Assembly (NCBI GenBank): GCA_013339895.1
Contig: JABACO010000001.1
Coordinates: 7,908,982 to 7,972,981, forward strand
Reading direction: 5' to 3'
Length of the DNA stretch: 64,000 nucleotides
Origin: Ephydatia muelleri
Lineage: Eukaryota > Porifera > Demospongiae > Spongillida > Spongillidae
Below, piece by piece: positions 32,090 through 45,100 of this stretch (position 1 is its first letter; each line of letters starts with the position of its first letter). A program made the translations under genes and the position numbers. The notes below the pieces were generated by a model. That model ran no database searches and had not been told where the DNA came from. It saw only the letters and a list, made by a program, of their open reading frames with translations.

Positions 32090-35000
32090 ATGATGGCGTT
32101 TACCATCTTGTTATTCAGGCAATTCGCAATCTGGCTTTTAAGTATGGCAGTCGTCAGTACTACTTCTTCATTTCTACAAAATCAAGCCACACCAGGTTAG
32201 GAGTGGATAATAGTGGATGATATTCAGTGGTTGTGGTACCCCCACAAAAAGTTGAGCGTCGAGGGAACCAATCGAAGCGTAAGGTCACCAGTTGTAATGG
32301 GGACACGTAGAGATGTGGAAAAGTAAAAAAGGTGTCTAGATGTGCTCCTGTAGCTTCAATCTTACTGTGCACGAATAATCTGGAGCATTGAGTACGCTCG
32401 GTTTCGCTTCCCAGCGGGTGCGATCGACGCAACACTTCTGAGCCAGATGATCATTCAAATATTTTTTTTCTCTGATTGAGCTATACATGTATATGTAGTT
32501 ATGTACATGTATGTAGCTGGTAGCGCGTAGCTGTACGCTGAGTGGACTTAGTGTTGTGTGTGGGTGCATACATGGTTGTACGCTGAGTATACTTAGGGAT
32601 GCGTTAGGTAGCAACGCCGAATGTACGTATATAGTAATGTGTTGATAGCCGTGTATGTGCGCTGAGTGTGCAGTGTCAGACCTTATCACGCGCTGCATCC
32701 CTCCCCTACATGAAGACTGTAAGATATAGCTATTTAACTTTTGCACAGACCCTGTTGCATGGATAACAATCACTCGTTTACGGCTGTCTATACACAATTA
32801 TTATATTTGCGTCTTCAGCGTATGATCAATGAACACCTCTGTATCTCACTATTCACGTATTATGAACACAAGAACATACTCATGCAACAGAGTCATATTC
32901 ATTTTGGGTATAATTATTTTCACTCGACTGCACAAAATGAGTTGAGGTACTTGGTGGCTGCGCAACATTTGCATTCAAAATGCTATCATAATTGCAACAA
33001 ATGCAGAAGGCCTGCTCTGCATGCGGGCGATATATTTGAGTTGAACGCGGGTTGCCAATAGGATTTCAAAAGGAAGCTCATACCTGTTTGCAAACCGGAT
33101 ATGACCAATAATTTCAATTTCTGGGAATGACAACAGATATTGATATAATAGCTGATCTCCTGCAACCTGATGAGGGCATTATTTAGGGACACGTAGCAAT
33201 TTGCATTGTGAATATGGCATTTGTAAGTTCTATTTTTCATTTCTCTCAAACACAACAGGCAGGGAGTGGAAAAAAGTTGGCTATCTGGATATGACCGATC
33301 CAACACAGCAATGTCCCGACTCGTGGCAAAAGATTACATCACCTAGATCATCATGTGGAAAGAAAAGCATCGCAACTTGCGACTCATTGAATATAATCAC
33401 TTCTGGAGCCAGCTACCAAAAGGTGTGCGGAAGATTCCGAGGTTATCAGTATAGAACTCCTGATGGATTCAGACCATCAGCGAGTATCGAAACAAACTAC
33501 GTGGATGGGATCTCAGTCACCTACGGGAAGCCTGGAAGCAGAAATCACGTGTATACTTATAACGTTGGTCATGAGGAAACGAGTAGTGGGGGTAGCTGTC
33601 CATGTGCAGGGGGAGCAAGTCCACCCTGGTTTGTGGGTTCTGATTACTATTGCGAGTCAGGAAATCCAGGACCAGGCGACGTATCTGAACAAATGTACTC
33701 CTCGGACGTTCTATGGGACCGACAGCAGTGTGGAGGAAGTGAGGGCACGTGCTGCAATCCACCAAACCTCCCGTGGTTCTGTAAGATGTTCTCAACTCCC
33801 ATCTCTGAGGACTTGGAAATTCGGATATGCATGGATGAATCTGGTGACAATGAGAATGTAGCGATTGAATCATTTGAACTTTACATACAAGGTGAGATGA
33901 GCTGCATGATATACATGTAGGATGGCAGCATCTATTATTTCACTGTCAATAATGTAACTATACAACCACCCATGTGTTTGGAGAAGTATTGATGAGTTTT
34001 CATCGAAATGGTAGGCATGTATTTGTGTATATTCCCCATGGGGCCAGAAATTGGCCTGATTAGCTCGTAGGTTAATCCCTAAGAAGAGTGCCAAAATGTG
34101 AACAACGGGGGGCGGGGGGGGGGAGAATAAAAATGTACCACCATGAATGAATGTCCTTATGTCCTTTACGGACGACCCCTTTGCTGCTATTCAGTATCAT
34201 CCATCCAGAATTCAGTGTTTCATCCAGCAGTGTAATGAATGGAAAAGTTAATATGTTTCCAAATTAATAATTCCATAACTTTGCTTACGGTATTGACGTT
34301 CAAACTTCGTTTTCACATGTGGTGTTGATTTAATGTGTACATGACCATAGAAGGAAAGACAAAACATGAAGGACCTTACAACGTGACAGTACCTTTTCAA
34401 GCTGGGATATACGAGCTCTAACCTCCATAGGCCTATAGGAGCAAAAATCTTTAATGGTGACACGAACTATTAAAAGGTTTGGCTTTCATTTTGGAAGGGT
34501 CAGGGTTGTGTTCGGTTGGGGATAGAAATGACACTAAATAAAATGCTTACTTTTGTATTTAATGTATTGCTCAGTACAAGCACTCTCAATTGGGCTATTC
34601 AAAGTTAGGACAAGTTGTCAAGTGTGGGAAGAATGTCAGTATTAAATGCATTAATTGTGTCAACTTTTGCAATGGCAATTTTTTAAACTGTCCTCAATAA
34701 ATTAGCTGAATCTATGCACAATTATTTCAGAGCCAGCTGGACAGGCTAGTCAGGATTGAGGAACTGACTGGCTTTATAGAATACAGGTACTTTTACCCCA
34801 CAAGGCTCTCAAAATATCTCCTCAGTGATTGGTTAAATTCATGTATCCCATCTAGTGTCTTTGAGTTCCGTTGATTGGTTAAATATCCCATCCAGTGTCT
34901 TTGCATGGGTTTCCTATTTCAATTCAGATGTTAAGCTTCCACCAGCAAGGAATGGTAAGAGGGTGCAAGGGGCCCCTCCAGCAAGCTGAATATTACCCTC

Positions 35001-38000
35001 AATGGATACTGGTAGCCTGAGTCTAATGCTGCACTAATTAAATGCTGGATTCATCAACCCAATAGACCACACACTGTTCTTTTAGATTTGCATCAATACT
35101 GATACTGTGAAGGTTGGGGAAGTGAGTTAGATGGTTACAGGTAGGAGGATGGGCAATTGGATGCTTTGATTTCAATAATTCAAACATGATATATGGCATC
35201 ATTATTTGGTGCAATCTCATGGGATGCAACAGACCTTAAAAATAGTGCATGGAATTGTTGATGCGGGTTTATTCTCTCTCAACGTCTGTACTCTGCTCAC
35301 CATTTGAAAACAAGTTGACTCAGCTCACTTCTTTGGCCCACAAAGGCAGCTTCTTTGCCATTTTTCCAGTCTTGGCATAATGATTCGATTGGAGCCAGAT
35401 GTGTTTGGTTTCTTTGAAGATGGCAACACACATAGAAGTAACATCAATAACCATGTCGAAGCTTTTATCAATCATTACTTGTTTTAGCTTTTCAGCGTAT
35501 ACAGAAAGCATGGTCTTGGATGTAATTCAAGGTTGGTCAGTGGCATGTTAGGACTGTCTCAATCAATGGATAGGCCAGCTCTTGTTCTACTGTAGAACAA
35601 TTGATGCTTGCTTGGAACAGAGGGGACAAGACATTACTTCGTGATCAAAAACAATGTAACAAGAATGCTTGAAGTGAACCAGGAAATTATAACTAGCTTT
35701 TTGCATGAAAGGCAGATGCAGAAATGGTTTACAGCTAACCATTGTTGTGGAACACTACCTAAAACCACAGGTATCATGATTGGATGGAGTTCACTCACCG
35801 CATGACAGAGAGCTAGTGCAACATTTGAAATAAATGAGTTGCAGCTGTGTAACTTTGGTTGATATGCAGTACAGTACCACTCTGCAAGGCTGCTGCTATG
35901 TTTCAGAACTGAGTACTGTGGGTAGTTGAAAAAGCAACAAACAACAATCGAAAAATATAATCAGAAAATTATATTATCTGAACACCATGAAAGATAAGGA
36001 TTCATAGGTCTTAGACACTGTAGTTAACGCATTATAACTATGAGTACACGGGCCATCCTATCAACCAAGCTATAATGTCCTCGCAAGAATGACTGTTGCA
36101 TTCTTTTTAAAGCTCAACCTGCCAAATCACTCCCCATCTATCTGATGCAATCTCTGTACAGCACGAAGAGTACAGGTCCAACAAATCAAGACAATATATT
36201 TCAATTTTGTTCGTGTTTCGTTGTGAATTCAACACCTACCCCAGCTGCTGGGGTTACATGTACATGTACGTGCTGAATACACAACTGGGCCTGCAGAGGC
36301 GGATCTACAAGGAAGCTGGGGCAATAATTTAGCACTATCAATAACGGATGTCTGATTATCTGCTATGAACAATGTTCTAGAAGTGCTGAGAATTTAAAAA
36401 TCCAAACACCTCCCCACCGCCCCACCCCTCAGTTCCACCAATGGTTCATTTCTAAAATATTATTTAATCTAAGCAGCGACGTTACTTGATGTTGTTCAAT
36501 CTGTGCATCAATCCACCCATGCAAAAGATAGTTCATAACCCGAAAAAGAATCCCCGGATTTTTGGATGAAGAGAATGGGGCCCCAATGAGTTGATGACCA
36601 TGCAGTGAAATTACAAGTAAATAATAAAAACTTCTCTATCGAGAACGTGATTTGTTGGATGTAGGATTGGGGGTGCAAAAAGCAAGGAAATAAGGTACAG
36701 TACTGTTACAGTGGGGTTTGATATGATCCTACAACTAAACAGCCCTACTTGCAAATTAACTGAGAAGCATATTAGGACTGTTGATTGTAGGTAATATAAA
36801 AAACCCACTGTAACAGTACCTTACCTTGTTTTCTTGATTTTTGCATCACCAATCATATCAATTTCTCGATAGAGAAGTTTTTTTATTTACTTGTTTCCCT
36901 GATTATTTTCTCTTTTTCTCCTCCCAGAAGTATTGATAGTGCTGAACGTTTTGTTGTTCAAGCTTACTACAGCTTGGACTCCGTGTCTTCATTGTAGTAG
37001 CACGCTTGGATTGTGAGTTTATCTTGTTAGTATCTTGGTGCGCTGAGAAGCACTGCCTCAGGACTTTCTTCGTGCCGTGCTCGTTTAGCGGTTAGCTGCT
37101 TTTTAATTTTTTTCAATACCTTTCAAATATTTTCGATACATTCCTACATTCAAAAAGTTCGATATGAAATTTACTTTTTAACATTGTTGGTGAAGAGGTA
37201 TTTGATACTGAAACTTTTTTACATGCACTCATGCAATGTTGTTTCCGTCTCTTATTGCAGTGGCCATCCCTTTGATGAATATTCAAGCTGCATCTGTCCT
37301 CAACCCTGACAACACCCTTTCCCAACTTGATATTTCCTGGATCCCAGTGGTAATCAAACATATCTGGTAGCCATGTTAACTTATAAAATTCTCTGTTCCC
37401 ATTACAGGGAGGCAATGTGACCATATACACAGTGAGTGTTCTTGGTGCTGATGGCTCTGTTGGTCAAGGTTGCACTGTCTGTACCACTTCACCATGTCTC
37501 TATGTCTACCAAATCACACATGTGGCTGTTTATTACAACATTTCCGTGGCATCCATAAATCCAGATGGAACTTTAGGCTCACAAAATAGCATAAATTTCA
37601 GTGAGTTGATAAATATGACTTTGTTAGTCCAAAATTTCGCTGCGTACTAATTATTACTTTAATTTTGCATATACGATATGACTTACCATATACACATGCA
37701 GTCAGACTTCAATTTTGATGTTTTGTTCTTCACGCTAGGTCTAAATTATGTACCGTATTGTATATTAATCACTGTAATTGCGGATTGTGACAGGGGCTAT
37801 TGTACAGGGCCCAAGATTCAGGGACCTCTTGTCACACTTCTGATATCGATGCTTTGGTGGCAACTGCTTAGTAGTCATCCCCAGCCCTATGTGAATGCTC
37901 TCCTTGTAGGACCTTCTGTGGTAAAATATGTTCAGCATTCGTAATATGCTAATGTACACTTCAGATGATGCACACTTCAATTTCAGTCTATGTGCTACTT

Positions 38001-40171
38001 TGTCAATAGTGTTGCGGGATGCAATGTGGCACATAACTTCATAAACAACTGAATAAATAAAGAATAACATTATGCTGATTTCAACACATGCATTAGATGT
38101 ATAGGTTTCACAGTTGAATATATTATTATTTTTAATACAGTAAATAAATGGGCAAGGACAGCTACCATTCCTTGCATTGGTGTGTAATGAATCTAAAGCA
38201 TCTATGATAATTAAGACTAGTTGCAAATGTAATAGTGTTACTGTAGCAGAGCGAGTGCGTATAATGCAATACAGGTTTTGGGTAAGATAGTGCAGTCCAG
38301 AGCACAACCGAATTTACTCCCTTCACAACGCTCAATGCTATACCAAGTCAACAAACTTATCATATTGTAATTGTCATTTTAATTATTAGCGCTACTGATT
38401 TGCCATGTTGGCTTTTGCCCGATGAGATATCCGTGCAGGGTACATGCAGTGACGAAGTGTACACGTACTTATATGCATAGTAAACAAATCGATCATGGTT
38501 TGTCTACAAAGTAACCTTATGTAGCATCCGATAAATGAATAACTAATTGACTGGCGAAGCATGCGATGTTAACCATGTGGACTACCGTTATTTGCATGTG
38601 CATACTGCGCAAGTTGTCATTGCAATAAAATCAAACCATGTGCTTACACATGTACACATCACACATGTAATATGATTCATTGCTTACAGGTTCTACCAAT
38701 TCTATCTTTCAAAATATATCATCTTTGAGCTACAGTAACTCCATTGACTGTTCGTTTCTCAATAACCAGTCCTTTTACTGTGTGGTGTGCTGCAGTACTG
38801 ATCCCTCTGTCCCTCCTGATTCAAGTGTGTACAGCATATCCACTGCCAAAAGCACAGAGGTGACTGTCTCCTTACAAGGGCTCACCGGTGGTCATATGTA
38901 CTACTGCAAGGCAGCAGCTACCAGCACTAACTCTACACGCTGTGCTGGCCCAGTGGTCGGAGGTGTGAAGATGTACTGCAGCTTTGTGGCAAGCCTTCCC
39001 AACACAACCTTTCCCACCACATGTAGGTGTATCCAATTCTTTACTGAATTGTAGCATCACAATATACACGGAAGTTGAAGAAAAGTTAATTTGACCACCA
39101 ACTTCCCTTTCTTATTTAAATGAATCGGTCAAACGTAGCCAAAAATTGTTTCTCATATTTTGGAGCAGCAACAATACTAGCAATAAATGTTGAATGCTAA
39201 GATCAGTGTAGTGAAATCAGTAGAATGGAGTTGCATTTGTGTCTATGTACTAGTAGGTACTTCAGAAATCAGAACCAATATGGGGAATGATTAAATTTTT
39301 TTAATAATTACAGTATGTCCGAATAGTTCATGTGAATTAACGGTCTCTTGTCCCCCACCCCTTTAGTAGAATACAGGGCAGTCGATGTGATTGATTTCCA
39401 ATTATGGCGATAGAGTAATGCTGTTAGTTCTAAGTCATCAACAAGCTTTATATAAGTTGTGTATTAGCCATCCCCTTGATGGCTTTACCTGTTCTCAACC
39501 CTTGAGATATCCTGGATTCCTCAGGTAATCAACCATATCTGATAGCCATATGAAAGATGAAAAATATGATTCTCTATCCCCATTATAGGGGTGGGGGGGG
39601 GGGGGGGGGGGGGGGGGTTGACCTTGTTACTGTATATACAATACTTCTATTCTGCACTGTAATATTGGTCACCAACATCCCACAGCCTATCATTGACTCC
39701 TTACTGCAGTCAAGCATGGCACAACAAATGAATGATAAGTTTAATGGCATACAACAATGTTATAAGATCTAAAATTATAATGCCATTAATTACATTTTCA
39801 TGGCTACAGGAAGAATACAATAAAGTTTCCTAGATTTCTTTCAAAAGGATAATATCTGTGGAGATGATTAGTATATTTGGCAACAACAGATTGATGGGCT
39901 TTATTATTTATTTATTTTTCCTGCAGCAAATTTGGCCTCCATTGACATATACTATATTATCGGAATAACCATAGTCACCTCATTTCTTGTGTTCTTCAGT
40001 CTGGGAGTGTTGGTCACCACATGTATTTGTTGCATGAAGAAAATGAAGTCGAAAGTTACTCTTCCTCATCCCGCCCTGGAACCATCAGTATATGAGATGA
40101 TTGAAACTGATAAAAAGAGAATCAAAGCAATTGAATTGGAGGAAAACGCTGCATATGGAACAGCAAAGTAG
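32090..40171 (+). CDS. Type I membrane receptor: cysteine-rich domain, two FN3-like modules, ITIM-like tail
   Basis: Six coding exons: 32090-32195, 33259-33891, 37261-37349, 37408-37600, 38690-39022, 39927-40171. Total 1,599 nt, 532 residues, every junction in frame; most junctions are phase 1, the rule for shuffled extracellular modules. Residues 1-24 are a signal peptide (MMAFTILLFRQFAIWLLSMA). About 36-247 is a cysteine-rich domain (GREWKKVGYLDMTDPTQQCP, VCGRFRGYQY, CPCAGGASPPWFVGSDYYCE, CCNPPNLPWFCK) of a type found in sponge and cnidarian secreted proteins. About 248-340 and 341-451 are FN3-like. 459-483 is a membrane segment followed by MKKMKSK. The 45-residue tail contains SVYEMI (Tyr507), which fits the ITIM pattern S-x-Y-x-x-I, and NAAYGTA. 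The exon 1 donor (GTTAGG) is weak. Ligand and function unknown. Confidence 0.75.
32196..33258. other. Receptor intron 1
   Basis: No exon or element recognised. ACATGTA-rich stretch at 32480-32530. Confidence 0.55.
33892..37260. other. Receptor intron 2 (3.4 kb)
   Basis: Contains a G-run (34106-34123), minus-strand ORF pieces at 35229-35038 and 35511-35320 that may be transposon relics but are not recognised, and the hairpin MITE at 36613-36893. No exon of the receptor is seen. Confidence 0.5.
36613..36893. mobile_element. Hairpin MITE, family 1 copy B
   Basis: Inverted ends ACAAGTAAATAATAAAAACT and the complement ...ATTTACTTGT, with inner arms matching around GGTACTGTTACAGTGGG. Same family as 6572-6864. 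Inserted in receptor intron 2. Confidence 0.8.
39586..39618 (+). repeat. Poly-G run in receptor intron 5
   Basis: About 27 G in 31 bases (GGGGTGGGGGG...). The surrounding 39460-39600 repeats the 37310-37400 exon/intron junction in diverged form (CTTGAGATATCCTGGATTCC, TAATCAACCATATCTG), a decayed copy of the FN3 exon 3 border. Confidence 0.75.
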
Positions 40172-40484
40172 ACAGAAACAGTGTCATGCTTGTGTGCATA
40201 TCTGGTAGCCAGATCATTTGCTTGCATAGTATTGTGTGACTTCAGTGCATCAGTCTGCAATAGATGTCACAGTGCAAAAAGTTTGTTATACGACACTGTA
40301 TAAGCAGCAATATAAGCTGTCTGCATATTGAACGTTATAAGCAAATGCAATATAGTCAGTCACGTGCGGTTTGTGGTATCTTAGCAAACCTTTGAATTTC
40401 ATTAATGTTACACGCTTCCAAGTACTAACATAGTGTGACCTGATAAAGACGAGAATATAATAACATTTGGTGCCAATTGAAATG

Positions 40485-40710
40485 GCCATACTTACCTCTA
40501 GTGATGGACTTGTTGGTGGCGTCGTGTTTTGGTTTTTGACCTAACCAATGCGCACAAGAAAAAAAATTAATTTTTGTGCCTCCGAGCATACTTACCAGTT
40601 CGAATCGAAACGCTGCAGAAACGCAAAATGAAGGTATAGCAATGCCATTGCGTAACTTACCTCAGCAGAATCGGCCGCTTGTGATAGCCGGAAACCATAG
40701 TCCTTGAGAC
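40485..40710 (-). other. Minus-strand exon-like segments with GTAAGT donors
   Basis: Three consensus donors (CTAGAG/GTAAGT, AACTG/GTAAGT, GCTGAG/GTAAGT) occur within 170 bp on the minus strand. Two are preceded by good acceptors (TTTCTGCAG and ATTGGTTAG). This outlines micro-exons of 17 nt (CGTTTCGATTCGAACTG) and about 44 nt. Joined to the preceding segment (KDYGFRLSQAADSAE) they stay open until a TAG at the end of the third. They abut the left end of the CACTA element, which may have broken a host gene. No product recognised. Confidence 0.35.
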
Positions 40711-41082
40711 ACACAGGAAAAAATTGCGTCGAATCATTTAAAAGATTTGTCTGATGATTTGTTTGCCAATGGCCAATCATTAAATGATTGAGTACTACTT
40801 TCATATCGGAAATCAACAACAAAATCATAACAAAATCATGCAGGCATTTTTCATTTGATTCCATTGAAAAATCAATAGTTATTTCAATTGTGAAATACAA
40901 TTATGATTTGTCTACGTATCCCTCAGTAAAATCAATAAGGAATTCAATTGTGAAATACGCTGCAAATCATAGCTTTGATTTCGACAAAATCCATTACATG
41001 TGTCTTTAATACATCACGTGACAATTACAAATGGAAGGACAGCTAGTCAACATAGCAGGGTCCGCCACGGTGCCACTTGGTG

Positions 41083-42063
41083 CTATTCCTCGCGCTCACG
41101 ACGAGCTGCACGAACAGCGCGCGCTCTGCTAAGGTTCTCCAAACGTTGCTGTTCGAAAGCTGTTCGCTCTTCTTCTTCGTCACTCAGCACACGCGCTTCT
41201 GATATCGGTACCAATTGCACCGAAGAACGAATTCTATCAATGCCTTCCTCGTCATCAACGTTAAGTTCCCCTGACAGAATGGCGGTTTTCACTGCTTTGT
41301 CTCGTGCAGCCTACAGGACGAAAAACAAAAGTGAGTACACGTGTTTTTTGTTTTTTTTTAATCTTTATTTTTGACGTACGTATGTTAAGCGACTTCGCTT
41401 TAGTGCCAAACGGCGCTTTTTCTTCTTCTCTGGGTCAGATTTGATTATAACAGTAGTCCTTCTAGTCGTGTAGAAATCCTTATTGGTATAGATCAGAGCA
41501 CATACATTAGTCAAGAATAATGAAATATGAACTAAATGATTCCCTTACCTTGATCCTTTTCGTGAGCGCAGTTGAGTTTGGAATGGGGTACTTCTTGAAT
41601 ATTAAGAGTGCCTCTACTGAACTGGTCAGCTGTTTTCGAAGATCTTCGTCAAGTTCCTTCCAAGTCTTTGACTCCATCGCCGCTTTTAGCTCCTCTGCGT
41701 GTTGGTGAAACGCATCTTGAAGAATGTTCTATACGACCATAACACGATGAAATCATGGCATTTTTAAAGGTTATATATACAAACCAGTGGTACGCGGTTT
41801 TTGGCTGACTTTGAGGCTTGTGATTTTTCTGCTTCTAAAAGAAGGTTACACAATTATATTAGACTGCAATGTGTGCGCGACTTACCGTCGAACTGTGCCA
41901 CGACATCTTCTATAGCGGAAATGCGTTCATCTAGCTCCTCCAATTTAAGGATCCTTTCTTCCATTAGACGTATCTGGCTACGAAGTATTGTCTCTTCTCT
42001 ATCAGTTTCATGGTCTGCTAGAACAGACTTTCGTGCTGCCTTTGAACTTCTAGAAGTCGACAT
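41083..42063 (-). CDS. Coiled-coil accessory protein of CACTA element 1
   Basis: Exons on the minus strand: 42063-41886 (MSTSRSSKAARK..., then a Leu/Glu-rich helix ILRSQIRLMEERILKLEELD), 41834-41785, 41728-41549 (KTWKELDEDLRKQLTSS), about 41460-41380 (SDPEKKKKRRLALKRSR) and 41310-41083 (AARDKAVKTAILSG..., stop after RREREE). Four junctions have clear GT/AG. The phase at the third junction does not match by one base, so either an exon border is wrong or a frameshift exists. By position it may play the part of TnpA, the second, DNA-binding protein of plant En/Spm, but I see no sequence similarity to claim that. Confidence 0.55.
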
Positions 42064-42111
42064 TTTATCAAACACGTGCACATAAACTGCGCATGCGTTG
42101 TGAAAAGCAAA

Positions 42112-45100
42112 ATGCCACCAAGAGTTTGCGCTCAAAAAAGAGTGGGGCTATATGCCTGCAATTGTTCAAAATGCAAAAAAAAAGTGCCGTTATTCTTACT
42201 CGACCGTTTGTAGACACCGCAACATTTACGGGACTGAGGCTGGAGAGGCAGACAAAGACGTTTGTACGCCAGAAACCAGGGAAAGTCTGCAGCTGAATTC
42301 CAATCTGGATATGGATGTAACGATTTCAAATGGTTTATCTACAGGTGCGTGGGAAAAGGGCAGCTTGCGCTTGCGCATGGGGCTGGGATATTAATCTACA
42401 CAGATCATGGTTGTGGTTATATTTTTGGTACCACATACGTACATGTGCGTACGCGTATGTAGCAATATATAATAATTTTTTTTAATTTTTTATAATGCAA
42501 AGATAAAGCTGCTACACATACATGTAGAATGGACACACATAAACACACAAACTAACATCTAAAAGGAACCTTGGCTTTGGCAACAGCCAAGTCAATGGTA
42601 CTGTGTGTCAATGGTCGTCCTTGTGAAGATCTGGCACCTCTAAGGCACATAATGGCAGAGCGCAAGAGGGAAAAACCAATGCAGATCTTCATAGATAGAA
42701 GGGTGGCAATTCTCTTATATGTAACTGAAGCACACTTACCCATTCCTCCTGATGTGCTAAATACTAGAGGAGTGAATGAGCCATGCATGTTCAACTTCCC
42801 TTATTACGTTAGTCATAAGACCTCTGCTTTTGGCATTCATGAATAATAGTTCCATCTTCTACGCTCTGGATTTATGGATACAGCATGCATGCATCCATTT
42901 TTGTAAGCGTTGTACAGTACATATATATATTTCCCATGTAGCAAATGAACAGAATTCTAGTGACAGTGATCATGACCTGTTCTCAGTACAAGATGATATT
43001 TATGTGGGGACACAAGAGTGTTCTGGTAAGTCATTCCTCATTAGAATGATTCATTACCCCATGTACTGACCACACAAGGTACAGAAAGGTTATCAGATGC
43101 ATGTTTTGAGGAATCTGATACTGAATCCTCTGAGCCTGAAGCTGATTATTCTGTGCACAGGATGGATTCTAAAACAGATTTTGATAACTTGGAAATATCT
43201 CAAGGTACAGAGCAAAACAACTCAGAAGATGGGAGTGCTGTCATTGGAAATTCAGTTCAGATGGAAATACAGGATGCTAACAATCATGAATCAAGTACAT
43301 CTTATCAAAAACATATGGAGATAAGTGCAGGTCCACATTACAGTTTACTAAGTGGATTTGTATCATTTTGATTCGAATATTTTTTAAATACAAGTTAACT
43401 AAGTCAGCCATTTTACCTATGTGCGGGCTCATTTCTACTTTACTGCAGCTCATTGATCATCCACTTCATAAAATCTTCCCCACAACTTTAGATGGTGTGT
43501 TAAATGTTTTGTCACTGGGTAAAATAGAAGGAACAGTATTTATTGTCTGCCCTAACGATTCATGCAATCAGCTGTATACAGAAACATCTCTGCCACCTAG
43601 CAAGACATGCACTCATGTCACATTTGGTAAAAGATGTGGCCACGAGCTAGGATACTTTAAAAATATGGCCTTTTTGAAGAAAACATGGGTGCCACACAAA
43701 ACATTCTACTTTGTGCCACCATCTGCTTGGATTACAAAGTTTTTAAGTGATTCAACATTTAAAACATTGATTGGAAAGCCCATGGCTCCTAGAGGATTGC
43801 CTGATAATGTGATGATGGATATTGTAGATGGAAACGTCTGGAAAGAGTTTTCAAAGACTAATCCATCATTTAATGATAAAGATGCTCTCAGCATTGGCCT
43901 TCTATTAAATGTTGACTGGTTTAAGCCATTTGATCGATCGGAATACAAAGTATCTGCACTAATGATGAGTGTAATAAACTTACCAAGAAATGAACGATTT
44001 AAAAAGAGATGGACCATGGTACTAGGCATTATACCTGGCCCTACAGAGCCAAAGGGAAATGTAAATACTTTCCTCCAGCCTATGGTTGAAGATCTGCTTT
44101 TATTGTGGAATGGAATACCAATAACTAATTCAACTCTAAAGATAGTTAAAGCAGCTTTACTAGGTGTTTCATCTGATATGCAGCACTAAGGAAAGTCTCG
44201 CAATATTTAGGTCACAAAGCTGATTTAGGGTGTTCCCGCTGCAACTTTATGGCTGAAAGGGATCTCACAAAGAAAGGTGCTTCTGGTAAAATGTCATACT
44301 ATACATGTGTTGCAGCGCCAGACAGAACCAATGCCCAAGTGCGAGACCAAGCCAAGGAATACCAGTCAGCTGGCTCTCTGAAAATAGCAAAAGAAATTCA
44401 GAAAAAAAATGGAGTTCGCTACTCAGAGTTAGTTCGCTTACCATACTTTGATATGGTTAAAATGCTAATAACAGACCCAATGCACACTTTCCTTTTAGGT
44501 ATGGTTCAGAATGAAGTAAAATTGTGCCTTCAAAACATTCTTGATAGCAAGCTTGCCGAAGTTTATAAAAGGATGCAAAGTATAAGGTTGCCATATGACA
44601 TTGGAAGATTGCCTACAAACATAAAAGGTGCTGATGGACTTTCGGGGTTAACAGCCCAACAATGGAAAAACTTTGCTTGTGTTTATGCCAGACCTTGTTT
44701 TTCAGGTTTGCTACCAGATAAGTTTTTTAAGTCTTTGTCCCTACTATGTGAAATTGTGGTGCATATAACTAAGCCAATCATGAGTGAAGAAGATATTGAG
44801 ACATTGTACAGGTTAATACACGAGCATCATAAAAGATTTGCTGCAGCATATGGGAAATGGGATATTTCTATAAATTATCACATGGCCCTACATATTTGTG
44901 ATATTATTAGTGATTATGGACCACCACATGGTTATTGGTGCTATGCTTATGAACGGATGAATGGTTATCTAAGTGAGATTCTAAATAATGGACGGAATAT
45001 TGAATCACAAATAATGGTCAAACTATTGCAGCAGCTTTGTTTCTCTAGTTGTGAATTGCCAAACATATCGGCAAAGACCTCTACAGCACTGAAACCTATA

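Noticed and set aside
32336..32797. 153-residue minus-strand ORF
   Set aside because: Lies in receptor intron 1, with low-complexity ACATGTA translation and no domain.
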